Source of the DNA: an uncultured Faecalibacterium sp.
GTDB lineage: Bacteria; Bacillota; Clostridia; Oscillospirales; Ruminococcaceae
Length of the DNA: 18,817 bases
Direction of reading: 5' to 3'
Assembly: GCA_900772565.1 (NCBI GenBank)
Contig: CAAHET010000134.1
Coordinates: forward strand, 1 to 18,817
The notes below the pieces were generated by a model that made no database searches, was not told the DNA's origin, and saw only the letters and a program-made list of their open reading frames with translations. Shown in pieces: positions 9,275 to 16,510 of this stretch. Position 1 is the first letter of the stretch. Each line of letters opens with the position of its first letter. The translations under genes were made by a program, and so were the position numbers.

Positions 9275-10594
9275 TTACTCTGCCCGCAGGATCTCGTCCA
9301 AGGCGGTCAGGGCGGCGGGGTCATGCTGTGCGCTTTCGGCCAGCACCTGCGTACCGGCCGGAGTCTTGCCCTGTGCCAAACGCAGCGCCAGTTCCAGCGC
9401 AGTCTGTGCGGCGCGGGCGCGGATGAGCGCACGGTCCGGGCGGGAGACGAACAGCTTTTTCACATACACCCTGTCTCCCCGGGCAGCGCCCAGATACACC
9501 GTGCCCACAGGCCGGACGGCATCACCGCCGCCGGGGCCTGCCAGACCGGTAACGCTGACCGCGATATCCGCACCGGCGGCTTTTGCCGCGCCCAGCGCCA
9601 TCTGCGCCGCCACGGGAGCCGACACCACATTATATTGCGCAATGACCGCCGGGTCTACCCCGACAAGCTTCGCCTTGGCCTGCTCCCAGTAGGTCACAAA
9701 GCCGTAGCCGAACACCTCGCTTGCGCCGGACACGTTGGTCAGGCGCTGGGCGATCATGCCGCCGGTGCAGCTTTCGGCGGTGGCAATGGTCAGGCCGTTG
9801 GCCTGCAGCGTATGCACCACCGTTTCTTCTAACCCGGCGACATCCTCATCATACACCGCATCGCCCAGCAGATCATAGAACTTTTTGGCGTAGGCGCGGC
9901 ACATCGTCTGCGCCTCGGCGTCATTCTGCGCCCGGGCGGTGATGCGGATCTCGCACTCACCGGTCTTGCAGTAGATGGCGGCGGTGGGGTTCGGGTTTTC
10001 CAGCAGCGAACGCACCCGGTATTCCAGATTGCTCTCGCCGCCCAGCACCCGCAGCGTCAGGCTGTGCAGCGCACAGCTCTGCCGCGCCAGCAGCAACGGG
10101 CGCACGCTTTCCTCCCACATGGCCTTCATCTCATGGGGCACACCGGGCATCAGCACGGCACAGTGGCCGTCCTGCTCGAACCACGCACCCGGCGCGGTGC
10201 CGTGGTGGTTGACCACCTTATGCCCATGCACCGGCACCATGGCCTGCTTGCGGTTGTTGGGGGTGGTCTCGCGCCCGGTGCGGGTAAAGAAGTCTACGAT
10301 CTTCTGCCACTCGTCAGGGTCAAAGGTAAGGGTGTCACCAAAGCAGGCGGCCACTGTCTCCTTGGTCAGGTCGTCCGCCGTGGGGCCCAGCCCGCCGGTG
10401 AACACCAGCAGGTCGCACCGCTGCTTTGCCTCGTTGACAAAATCCGCCAGACGGCCATGGTTATCGCCGATGGTGCTCTGCCGCCGGACGGTGATGCCCA
10501 ACGCAGCCAGCTCCCGGCTGAGGTATTGGGCATTGGTGTTAAGAATGTTGCCGAGCAGCAGCTCGGTACCCACACTGATGATCTCTGCTGTCAT
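9275..10594 (-). CDS. cinA: CinA family protein (NMN amidohydrolase / competence-damage-inducible type)
   Basis: CinA proteins combine an N-terminal molybdopterin-binding-like domain, which in some members has ADP-ribose pyrophosphatase activity, with a C-terminal nicotinamide-mononucleotide deamidase used in pyridine-nucleotide recycling. The gene is also linked to competence in Gram-positive bacteria. The 439-residue product shows AEIISVGTELLLGNILNTNA near the start, FTGGLGPTADDLTKE at 65-79, LMPGVPHEM at 148-156, the middle domain from about 178 to 255, the amidase motif ATAESCTGG at 271-279, and VTGLAGPGGGDAVRPVGTVY at 348-367. A tail of about 28 residues extends past the usual end. The ATG at 10594 is preferred; its ribosome site GAGGG lies in the end of thiI. 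An in-frame TTG two codons upstream is possible. It lies 7 nt after thiI, so the two are probably co-transcribed. Confidence 0.95.
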   Translation of the reverse strand: MTAEIISVGTELLLGNILNTNAQYLSRELAALGITVRRQSTIGDNHGRLADFVNEAKQRCDLLVFTGGLGPTADDLTKETVAACFGDTLTFDPDEWQKIVDFFTRTGRETTPNNRKQAMVPVHGHKVVNHHGTAPGAWFEQDGHCAVLMPGVPHEMKAMWEESVRPLLLARQSCALHSLTLRVLGGESNLEYRVRSLLENPNPTAAIYCKTGECEIRITARAQNDAEAQTMCRAYAKKFYDLLGDAVYDEDVAGLEETVVHTLQANGLTIATAESCTGGMIAQRLTNVSGASEVFGYGFVTYWEQAKAKLVGVDPAVIAQYNVVSAPVAAQMALGAAKAAGADIAVSVTGLAGPGGGDAVRPVGTVYLGAARGDRVYVKKLFVSRPDRALIRARAAQTALELALRLAQGKTPAGTQVLAESAQHDPAALTALDEILRAE

Positions 10595-10601
10595 GGACAA
10601 A

Positions 10602-11801
10602 TCAACCCTCGAATTCTACCTGATCGGTGATGCGCACTCGGATGCGCTCGGTCTGCTCTGCGGCTTCGGCTTCCAGCGCGGCAAGGCCGGGCATGGCGGC
10701 TTCGGCGGCAAGGATCTCCTCCAGCTCGGGGCGGATCTTCGGGTGCGGCGGAGTGAAGATGGTGCAGCAGTCTTCGTAGGGCAGGATGCTGGTCTCAAAG
10801 GTATTGATATGGCGGGAGGTCTCGATGATCTCGGTCTTATCCATGCCAATAAGCGGGCGCAGGATGGGCAGATCCTGTGCGGCATCGGTGCACTGCAGTG
10901 CCTTGACGGTCTGGCTTGCCACCTGTGCCAGACTTTCGCCGGTGACCAGTGCTTCGCACCCCTGCTTTTTGGCGATAACGTTTGCAATGCGCATCATGCT
11001 GCGGCGCATCAGCACCGTGAACAGCACATCCGGGGCGTTATCCCGGATGTATTCCTGGGGTTTTGTGTAGGGCACCACGAACAGGTTGGCACTGCCGGTA
11101 TACACGGTGATAAGCTGCGCCAGCGCCTTTACCTTCAGTTTTGCGCGCTCAGAAGTATACGGAGGGGATGCAAAATGGATGTGATCCAGTGCCAGACCGC
11201 GCTTTGCCATACGATAGGCCGCCACCGGGCTGTCGATGCCGCCGGAGAGCATATTCAGGGCACGGCCGCTGGTGCCCACAGGCAGACCGCCCTCACCCGG
11301 TATTTTCGGGCCGTGAATATACGCACCGTAATCGCGAATCTCCACGATCACCTTGAACTGCGGGTTACGCACATCCACCTTCAGATAGTTGTGCTTGCCC
11401 AGCAGGTAAGCGCCCAGCTCCCGCATCAGCTCCGGGCTGGTCATGGGGTAGGTCTTATCGGCGCGCCGGGCTTCCACCTTGAAGGTACGGATGCCGTGCA
11501 GCTCGCTGCCCAGATAGTCCTCGGCGGTCTGGCAGATGGTATCGAAATCCTTTTCGCACACCACGGCGCGGCTGAGCGCGGCAAGGCCGAACACCTTGCT
11601 GACCCGCTCAAAGGCGAGATCCATATCCACGTCCTCTTCCTCGGGCTCCATATAAAAGGTAGACTGGGTGCAGTACACCTTGAACTTGCCCACCGTCTTG
11701 AGACGGTAGCGCAGGATCTTCATCATGGCTGCTTCAAACTGGTTGCGATTGAGGCCTTTCAGGGACATCTCGCCCTGATAGCCCATAATAATTTCCTTCA
11801 T
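10602..11801 (-). CDS. thiI: tRNA 4-thiouridine synthetase ThiI (no rhodanese domain)
   Basis: ThiI adenylates U8 of tRNA and inserts sulfur to make 4-thiouridine; in some bacteria it also feeds thiazole synthesis. The 399-residue product has a ferredoxin-like N-terminal domain, a THUMP region (about 60-165, ending IVEIRDYGAYIHGPKIPGEG), and a PP-loop ATPase with MLSGGIDSPVAAY at 184-196. LVTGESLAQVASQT at 285-298 and the Cys345-Cys346 pair in YEDCCTIF follow. The C-terminal rhodanese domain of E. coli ThiI is absent, as in Bacillus, where a dedicated NifS-like desulfurase supplies sulfur; such a gene lies upstream on the same strand. The start MKEIIMGYQGEMSLKG is the family start and follows AGGAG by about 11 nt. 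No clear promoter lies just upstream, so it may depend on read-through from the desulfurase. Confidence 0.96.
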   Translation of the reverse strand: MKEIIMGYQGEMSLKGLNRNQFEAAMMKILRYRLKTVGKFKVYCTQSTFYMEPEEEDVDMDLAFERVSKVFGLAALSRAVVCEKDFDTICQTAEDYLGSELHGIRTFKVEARRADKTYPMTSPELMRELGAYLLGKHNYLKVDVRNPQFKVIVEIRDYGAYIHGPKIPGEGGLPVGTSGRALNMLSGGIDSPVAAYRMAKRGLALDHIHFASPPYTSERAKLKVKALAQLITVYTGSANLFVVPYTKPQEYIRDNAPDVLFTVLMRRSMMRIANVIAKKQGCEALVTGESLAQVASQTVKALQCTDAAQDLPILRPLIGMDKTEIIETSRHINTFETSILPYEDCCTIFTPPHPKIRPELEEILAAEAAMPGLAALEAEAAEQTERIRVRITDQVEFEG

Positions 11802-11865
11802 AAATGTTGCATCTCCTGATGTAGGATTTATAATGGCCTCCGCTTTCGCTCTGGCCATATTCAGC

Positions 11866-11951
11866 GGAAAAATTGTTTTACTCTGTGAATGGAAAATGAC
11901 TGCGGTCATTTTCCATTCACTCTTTCACAAATCGGGGTCGTGCAGGCAAAC
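11866..11951. repeat. Short dispersed repeat, copy 1 (UNCG-loop hairpin plus CGGGGTCGT)
   Basis: A perfect 16-bp stem (11885-11900 and 11905-11920) closes on the loop TGCG. It is preceded by GGAAAAATTGTTTTA and followed by TTTCACAAATCGGGGTCGT. A second stretch at 16861-16945 has the same order, near-identical length (85 against 86 nt), the same loop at the same offset and the same CGGGGTCGT. The stem arms differ in sequence but stay complementary, which suggests selection for the fold. Neither strand has a strong T run directly after the stem, though TCTTTC follows on the plus strand. Confidence 0.6.
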
Positions 11952-11964
11952 TGTATCTCCCCAT

Positions 11965-12199
11965 AGAACGGCTGACAGTTTCTCTGAGGACCGTCCGCTG
12001 GGGTGGGACCCTGTTGCCCGCAGGGCAATAGGGCGGGCGATGGAATGGCTTGCAACAGCAACGACCGCCGCCAGCGGCGGAAACAGAGAGTTGCTGTTGG
12101 GGCAGCGGCCAGCAGGACGCAAGTGCCGCCCAAGGCACGATGCGGATGCTGGGTGCCGCAACCCGAACTCGTGTCCGAAGAGAAACTATCAGCCGTTCT
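11965..12199. mobile_element. MITE-like non-coding element with 27-bp imperfect terminal inverted repeats
   Basis: The first 27 nt (11965-11991, starting AGAACGGCTGACAG) match the reverse complement of the last 27 nt (12173-12199, ending CTATCAGCCGTTCT) at 24 of 27 positions. Inside are nested palindromes: TTGCCC/GGGCAA at 12014-12028, CAACAGCAAC at 12053-12062 against GTTGCTGTTG at 12090-12099, and CCGCCG/CGGCGG at 12065-12080 within that. No transposase or convincing coding frame is present. I could not find a clear target-site duplication. The element sits between the cysteine desulfurase and thiI, directly beside repeat copy 1; the two may be one composite. The short open frames crossing it look like by-products of high GC content. 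Confidence 0.6.
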
Positions 12200-12220
12200 G
12201 CGGCTTTTGATTTAGATTTT

Positions 12221-13372
12221 TTACTTTCTGATCTTCTGCAAGTGCTTCATGCCGTCCTCGAAGCGGTTGAGGAAGGCATCCACATCCTCCGGGGTGTTGT
12301 CGGCGCAGAAGGACACCCGGATGGCAGTGTCGATGGCAAGCGGGTCGCGTCCCATGGCTGCCAGCGTGTGGCTGGGCTGGCCGCGGCCGCAGGCACTGGC
12401 CGAGGAGACGTAGATCTGCTCTTCGGCCAGAAATGCCAGCATGGTCTCGCTCTTGATGCACATCTCGCTGAAGTTCAGCACCTCGGGCACAGCGTTCTCC
12501 GGGCTGTTGATGACCACCTCCGGGAAGGCTTTCAGCCCCTCCCGCAGCTGCCGGTTCAGCGCACGCATGGCGGTGTCCCGGCTCTTCATGGTCTTTGCCA
12601 GACGGGTGGCTGCAGCGGCCAGACCCATGGCGTAGGGCAGGTTTTCGGTGCCGGGGCGCATCTGCCGCTCCTGCTCGCCGCCCAGATAAGGCGGCTGGAA
12701 GGCCTGCACCAGCCGGTCGGAAAGGTAGAGCGCACCAATGCCCTTGGGCGCGTGGATCTTGTGGCCGCTCACTGAGAGCGTATCGATGTTGTCCAGTTTG
12801 ATGGGCACGCGCATCCACGCCTGTACCGCGTCCACATGGACGATGGTTCGGCTGTTGCGGCGCTTCACCTCGGCGGCAAGGCGCTCCACATCGTTGCGGG
12901 TGCCGATCTCGTTGTTCACCATCATGCAGGCCACAAGGACGGTGTTTTTGTCCACCCGCTCCAGCATGGCGGCAATGTCCAGCGTGCCGTCTGCCCGGGG
13001 GGCTACCACGGTAACGTCGTAGCCCTGCTTTGCCAGCCGCTCCAGCGGCCGCTGCACGCTGGGGTGCTCGAAGCCGGACACCACGATGCCCTTGCCAAAG
13101 GTGCGGGTCTGCACCGCACCCAGCAGCGCCAGATTGTTGCTCTCGCTGCCGCAGGAGGTGAAATACAGCTCCCGGCTTTTGCAGCCCAGCGTGCGCGCCA
13201 CGGCGGCGCGGGCGGCGTTCAGGGCTTCTTCACTGCGCGCGCCCGGGCCGTACAGGCTGGAGGGGTTCGCCCAGTGCTCCCGCATGGCCTTGTCGATGAC
13301 GTCCGCCACCTCGGGCGCTACGATGGTGGTGGCCGCATTGTCCAGATAATGTAACTGAGGGTTTTGCAGCAT
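12221..13372 (-). CDS. Cysteine desulfurase, NifS/IscS class (likely ThiI sulfur donor)
   Basis: This PLP enzyme removes sulfur from L-cysteine as a persulfide and passes it to acceptors. The 383-residue product has LDNAATT at 10-16, EHPSV with His103, HVDAVQ with Asp181, and the PLP-lysine motif SGHKIHAPKG with Lys205. The persulfide cysteine is Cys328 in SSASACGRG, in a loop long enough for the class I (IscS/NifS) type. It lies upstream of thiI on the same strand, as with B. subtilis nifZ-thiI, so transfer of sulfur to ThiI for tRNA 4-thiouridine is the most likely role. No iscU, sufU or iscR is next to it. The start MLQNPQLHYLDN follows AGGA by about 9 nt. About 420 bp of repeat-containing DNA separates it from thiI. 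A weak hairpin, AGCCG/CGGCT at 12190-12204, follows its stop. Confidence 0.95.
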   Translation of the reverse strand: MLQNPQLHYLDNAATTIVAPEVADVIDKAMREHWANPSSLYGPGARSEEALNAARAAVARTLGCKSRELYFTSCGSESNNLALLGAVQTRTFGKGIVVSGFEHPSVQRPLERLAKQGYDVTVVAPRADGTLDIAAMLERVDKNTVLVACMMVNNEIGTRNDVERLAAEVKRRNSRTIVHVDAVQAWMRVPIKLDNIDTLSVSGHKIHAPKGIGALYLSDRLVQAFQPPYLGGEQERQMRPGTENLPYAMGLAAAATRLAKTMKSRDTAMRALNRQLREGLKAFPEVVINSPENAVPEVLNFSEMCIKSETMLAFLAEEQIYVSSASACGRGQPSHTLAAMGRDPLAIDTAIRVSFCADNTPEDVDAFLNRFEDGMKHLQKIRK

Positions 13373-13420
13373 AAACGGATTTCCTGCTTTCTGTCGTTGT
13401 TTTCATAATAACCCAGAATA

Positions 13421-13449
13421 AGTATAGCACAAACCCTTGGATAACGCAA
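13421..13449 (-). promoter_or_regulatory. Promoter of the cysteine desulfurase gene
   Basis: On the minus strand TTGCGT (13444-13449) and TATACT (13421-13426) are spaced by 17 bp, with TGC before the -10 box. Confidence 0.75.
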
Positions 13450-13492
13450 AAAATTTTCTGCATTTATGGGTGATTTTTGTAACTGTACCTCC

Positions 13493-13522
13493 TTGACAAA
13501 CACCCCGGTGGTGTGCTATCTT
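13493..13522 (+). promoter_or_regulatory. fhs promoter
   Basis: A consensus TTGACA (13493-13498) and TATCTT (13517-13522) are spaced by 18 bp with TGC before the -10. It is divergent from the desulfurase promoter and gives a leader of about 140 nt that holds the riboswitch. Confidence 0.75.
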
Positions 13523-13540
13523 TACAGCATAGACCGCATC

Positions 13541-13612
13541 CCTGCTGACGGAACCTTGTGGAGCACCACAGTGCAGGGGTGCATGGGATGTCAATGCCGA
13601 CCGTCTGGGCAG
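13541..13612 (+). promoter_or_regulatory. ZTP/ZMP riboswitch (pfl motif) in the fhs leader
   Basis: The aptamer signature is present. GACGG (13547-13551) pairs with CCGTC (13601-13605). TGTGG/CCACA forms the inner hairpin near 13557-13570. A G-rich stretch follows. The strongly conserved 3' core GCCGACCGTCTGGGCA (13596-13611) is intact. This class senses AICAR mono- or triphosphate (ZMP/ZTP), which builds up when 10-formyl-tetrahydrofolate is short, and it commonly controls fhs and purine or folate genes. The terminator left arm starts inside CTGGGC, so ligand binding would block terminator formation and turn fhs on. Confidence 0.9.
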
Positions 13613-13647
13613 CCTTGCGCAATTGCTGCGCAAAGCTGTCCTTTTTT
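13607..13647 (+). terminator. Riboswitch expression-platform terminator
   Basis: Arms 13607-13621 and 13627-13641 form a 15-step stem with one mismatch and loop ATTGC, followed by six T (13642-13647). It overlaps the 3' core of the ZTP aptamer and ends 6 nt before the fhs ribosome site AAGGAGG, so it is the switchable element. Confidence 0.88.
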
Positions 13648-13668
13648 GCTATCAAGGAGGATGTCTGT

Positions 13669-15330
13669 ATGAAGACCGATATCGAGATCGCGCAGGAAGC
13701 CAAAATGAAGCCTATCACCCAGATTGCCGCCCAGCTGGGTCTGGAGGACGAAAGTGTGATTCCCTATGGCCGCTACAAGGCCAAGATCGACCACCGACTG
13801 ATCCACAACGCCAAAAAGCAGGGCAAGCTGATCCTTGTCACCGCCATCAGCCCCACCCCTGCCGGTGAGGGCAAGACCACCACCAGCGTAGGTCTGGCCG
13901 ACGCCATGAACGCGCTGGGCAAAAAGACCATGCTCTGCCTGCGCGAGCCCAGCCTTGGCCCCGTGTTCGGCGTAAAGGGCGGCGCTGCCGGCGGCGGCTA
14001 CGCCCAGGTGGTGCCCATGGAGGACATCAACCTGCACTTTACCGGCGACCTGCACGCCATTGGCACCGCCAACAACCTGCTGGCTGCCATGATCGACAAC
14101 AGCATCCAGCAGGGCAACCCGCTGAACATCGACCCCCGCCGCATTACATGGAAGCGCTGCATGGACATGAACGACCGGCAGCTGCGGTTCATCGTGGACG
14201 GTCTGGGCGGCAAGGTGAACGGCACCCCCCGCGAGGACGGCTTTGATATCACCGTAGCCAGCGAGGTCATGGCCATCTTCTGCCTTGCCACCAGCATCTC
14301 CGACCTGAAAGAGCGGCTGTCCCGCATCGTGTGCGCCTACACCTACGACGGCAAGCCGGTGACCGCCGGTGAGATCGGCGCAGCCGGTGCCATGACCGCC
14401 CTGCTGAAGGACGCATTGGATCCAAACCTTGTGCAGACGCTGGAAAACAACCCCGCCATCATCCACGGCGGCCCCTTTGCCAACATTGCCCACGGCTGCA
14501 ACAGCGTGCTGGCCACCAAACTCAGCCTTTCGCTGGCAGACTACACCATTACCGAGGCTGGCTTCGGCGCCGATCTGGGTGCGGAGAAGTTCTTGGATAT
14601 CAAGTGCCGCTATGCCGGTATTTCCCCCTCTGCCTGTGTGCTGGTGGCTACCGTGCGCGCCCTCAAGAGCCACGGCGGCGTAGCCAAGGCCGACCTGAAC
14701 CAGCCCAACCTCGAGGCCGTCAAAGCCGGTGCTTCCAACCTGATCCGCCACATCGACAATCTGAAGAACGGCTTTGGTCTGCCGGTAGTGGTGGCCATCA
14801 ACGCCTTCCCCACCGACACCGCCGAGGAGCAGGCCTATGTGGATCAGGTCTGCGCCGAGCAGGGCGTGCCCTGCGTGCTGAGCGAGGTGTTCGCCAAGGG
14901 CGGCGAGGGCGGCAAGGCGCTGGCTGAGAAGGTGCTGGAGATCCTGGAGGATCGTCCCATCCAGTACACCTACCCGCTGGAGATGCCCCTGAAGGACAAG
15001 ATCAACGCCATTGCCACCAAAATCTACCGCGCCGACGGTGTGAATTACAGCGCTGCCGCCAGCAAGACGCTGGCCGAGCTGACCGAGATGGGCTACGGCA
15101 ACCTGCCCGTCTGCATTGCCAAGACACAGTACAGCTTCAGCGACAACGCCAAACTGACCGGTGCACCCACCGGCTTCACCATGGAAGTGCGCGAGGTGCG
15201 TCTGGCCGCCGGTGCAGGCTTTGTGGTGGTGATCTGCGGCAGCATCATGACCATGCCCGGCCTGCCCAAAAAGCCCGCCGCCGTGAACATTGATGTGGAC
15301 GCCGACGGCAAAATCACCGGTTTGTTCTGA
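13669..15330 (+). CDS. fhs: Formate-tetrahydrofolate ligase
   Basis: The enzyme makes 10-formyl-THF from formate, THF and ATP, supplying one-carbon units for purine synthesis and initiator tRNA formylation; in acetogens it works in the reductive acetyl-CoA pathway. The 553-residue length is normal. It shows KPITQIAAQLG at 14-24, the ATP P-loop SPTPAGEGKTTTSVGL at 61-76, REPSLGPVFGVKGGAAGGGY, DLHAIGTANNLLAAMIDN and ITEAGFGADLGAEKFLDIKC, ending at KITGLF. The ATG at 13669 is fixed by AAGGAGG 8 nt upstream; an in-frame ATG at 13558 lies within the riboswitch and is not used. Expression appears to be controlled by the ZTP riboswitch. No other one-carbon gene is in the window. Confidence 0.98.
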   Translation: MKTDIEIAQEAKMKPITQIAAQLGLEDESVIPYGRYKAKIDHRLIHNAKKQGKLILVTAISPTPAGEGKTTTSVGLADAMNALGKKTMLCLREPSLGPVFGVKGGAAGGGYAQVVPMEDINLHFTGDLHAIGTANNLLAAMIDNSIQQGNPLNIDPRRITWKRCMDMNDRQLRFIVDGLGGKVNGTPREDGFDITVASEVMAIFCLATSISDLKERLSRIVCAYTYDGKPVTAGEIGAAGAMTALLKDALDPNLVQTLENNPAIIHGGPFANIAHGCNSVLATKLSLSLADYTITEAGFGADLGAEKFLDIKCRYAGISPSACVLVATVRALKSHGGVAKADLNQPNLEAVKAGASNLIRHIDNLKNGFGLPVVVAINAFPTDTAEEQAYVDQVCAEQGVPCVLSEVFAKGGEGGKALAEKVLEILEDRPIQYTYPLEMPLKDKINAIATKIYRADGVNYSAAASKTLAELTEMGYGNLPVCIAKTQYSFSDNAKLTGAPTGFTMEVREVRLAAGAGFVVVICGSIMTMPGLPKKPAAVNIDVDADGKITGLF

Positions 15331-15350
15331 TAAAAAAGCCCGATAAACAC

Positions 15351-15387
15351 AAAAGGCGCTGTCCGCAAGGACAGCGCCTTTTATACT
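15351..15387 (+). terminator. Bidirectional terminator between fhs and the SGNH hydrolase gene
   Basis: A perfect 14-bp stem (15351-15364 and 15369-15382) has a GCAA tetraloop. It is A-rich before and T-rich after, on both strands, as expected between convergent genes. Confidence 0.9.
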
Positions 15388-15390
15388 TTT

Positions 15391-16290
15391 TCACTCCATG
15401 GTGTGGCTGCAAAGGTAGTCCACCCATGCGGCGTAGCCCTCCGGCTTGATGTGGTAGCCGTCCGGCTGGGCGTAGCTTTCAATCAAGTCGCCGTTTTCGT
15501 CTGCCAGTACCTCCCACAGGTTCAGGAAATAGCAATCCTTTTCCAGCGCAATGGCGGCCAGTTCGTTGTTGATGCGGCACAGGCGGTCGCGGTTCAGCCC
15601 TGCGTGGTTTTCCTGCGCGCTCACCTCCGGCCGCACCGGCGTGATGGACTGCACATAGATCTTTGCATCCGGCAGCGCCTGACTGATCATATCCAGCATC
15701 AGTCGGTAGTAGGTCAGAAAACTGGTGTAATCGGTATCCCGTCCCAGCACATTGCTGCCCAGCAACACATAGACGGCCTTGGGCTGCTGGGCGGTCAAAG
15801 CGTCCAGCGGGATCTCTGTCACGCCGTCCACCCGCTTGCAGCTGGTGCCGTTGACAAAGGCGTTGGGACCCACCCCCTTATAGGCGCAGAACTGCGCCCC
15901 GGGCAGGCCGGTATCGTAGATCTGCAGCCCCTGTGTCAGGCTGTCGCCCACAAAACTGGCCTGTGCAAACCAGCTTTTTTCCACCGGAGCGCTGGCCGGC
16001 AGCGCCGCCATGCGGAAGTCCAGCGCCGTTTCCGTACTGTCCTCCAGCGTCTGCACCCGGAGCTGCCGCGCCAGCGGGTAGCTGACTGTGTTCCATGTGT
16101 TGTCCGTAGTCACCTGCCGCAGAATAGTGTTCTGGCTCAAGGTAGTATCCACGCGCTCCCGGTGCAGCACCTTCCACAAGATGCCGATGGCACTCAGCAG
16201 TGCCAACAGCGCCAGAAGGGCAACGATGATAAACACCCTGCGCCAGCGCCGGTGCAGGATGCGCCGCCGGTATTCCTGATAATCTGCCAT
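15391..16290 (-). CDS. Membrane-anchored SGNH/GDSL-family hydrolase
   Basis: SGNH hydrolases are serine esterases or lipases; secreted bacterial forms often remove acyl groups from cell-wall or surface polysaccharides, but the substrate here is unknown. The 299-residue product has a basic N terminus, one membrane helix at about 19-40, and an extracellular domain. That domain carries block I FVGDSLTQG (Ser117), block II Gly near 139-141 (YKGVGPN), block III LLGSNVLG (Asn180) and block V DGYHIKPEGY (Asp277, His280). All catalytic positions are intact. The ATG follows GGGAAGG. A promoter lies at 16336-16363, divergent from the small gene at 16511. Confidence 0.9.
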   Translation of the reverse strand: MADYQEYRRRILHRRWRRVFIIVALLALLALLSAIGILWKVLHRERVDTTLSQNTILRQVTTDNTWNTVSYPLARQLRVQTLEDSTETALDFRMAALPASAPVEKSWFAQASFVGDSLTQGLQIYDTGLPGAQFCAYKGVGPNAFVNGTSCKRVDGVTEIPLDALTAQQPKAVYVLLGSNVLGRDTDYTSFLTYYRLMLDMISQALPDAKIYVQSITPVRPEVSAQENHAGLNRDRLCRINNELAAIALEKDCYFLNLWEVLADENGDLIESYAQPDGYHIKPEGYAAWVDYLCSHTME

Positions 16291-16335
16291 GTCCTTCCCT
16301 CACTTCCGGCCCGGGATACGGGCTGTTCTATTTAT

Positions 16336-16363
16336 AGTATAGCATAACTGCACCCAACGGCAA
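16336..16363 (-). promoter_or_regulatory. Promoter of the SGNH hydrolase gene
   Basis: On the minus strand TTGCCG (16358-16363) and TATACT (16336-16341) are spaced by 16 bp, with TGC before the -10 box. Confidence 0.65.
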
Positions 16364-16390
16364 GCCCCATTTGCCAAAAAAGCGCCGCCG

Positions 16391-16425
16391 GTTTTGCACG
16401 GTTCTGGGCAGTTTTGGTGCAAAAC
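16391..16425. repeat. Inverted repeat between divergent promoters
   Basis: GTTTTGCAC (16391-16399) and GTGCAAAAC (16417-16425) are exact inverted copies separated by 17 bp. They lie between the two divergent promoters and so could be a regulator site, or a hairpin. No regulator gene is adjacent. Confidence 0.45.
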
Positions 16426-16448
16426 AGACAGAGCACTGCTGCAAACGC

Positions 16449-16478
16449 TTGCATCCCATAGGCAGGATGTGTTATACT
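16449..16478 (+). promoter_or_regulatory. Promoter of the small unknown gene
   Basis: TTGCAT (16449-16454) and TATACT (16473-16478) are spaced by 18 bp, with TGT before the -10 box. Confidence 0.65.
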
Positions 16479-16510
16479 AAGATGAATTAAACGACAGGGA
16501 GGCTTTCACG

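Noticed and set aside
8324..9832. 502-codon plus-strand frame opposite the CinA-like gene and cinA
   Set aside because: It spans two genes on the other strand, has skewed Gln/Arg/Ala composition, and overlaps a terminator at its start.
11802..11909. N-terminal extension of ThiI by 36 residues
   Set aside because: The extension reads through the dispersed-repeat hairpin. The family start MKEIIMGYQGE has its own AGGAG site.
11833..12210. Possible small proteins within the desulfurase-thiI gap, on both strands
   Set aside because: Several frames are open at once over nested palindromes, none has a good ribosome site, and Arg/Pro/Cys-rich composition suggests non-coding GC-rich DNA.
13558..13668. 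N-terminal extension of formate-THF ligase by 37 residues
   Set aside because: These codons are the ZTP riboswitch and its terminator. The ATG at 13669 has an AAGGAGG 8 nt upstream.
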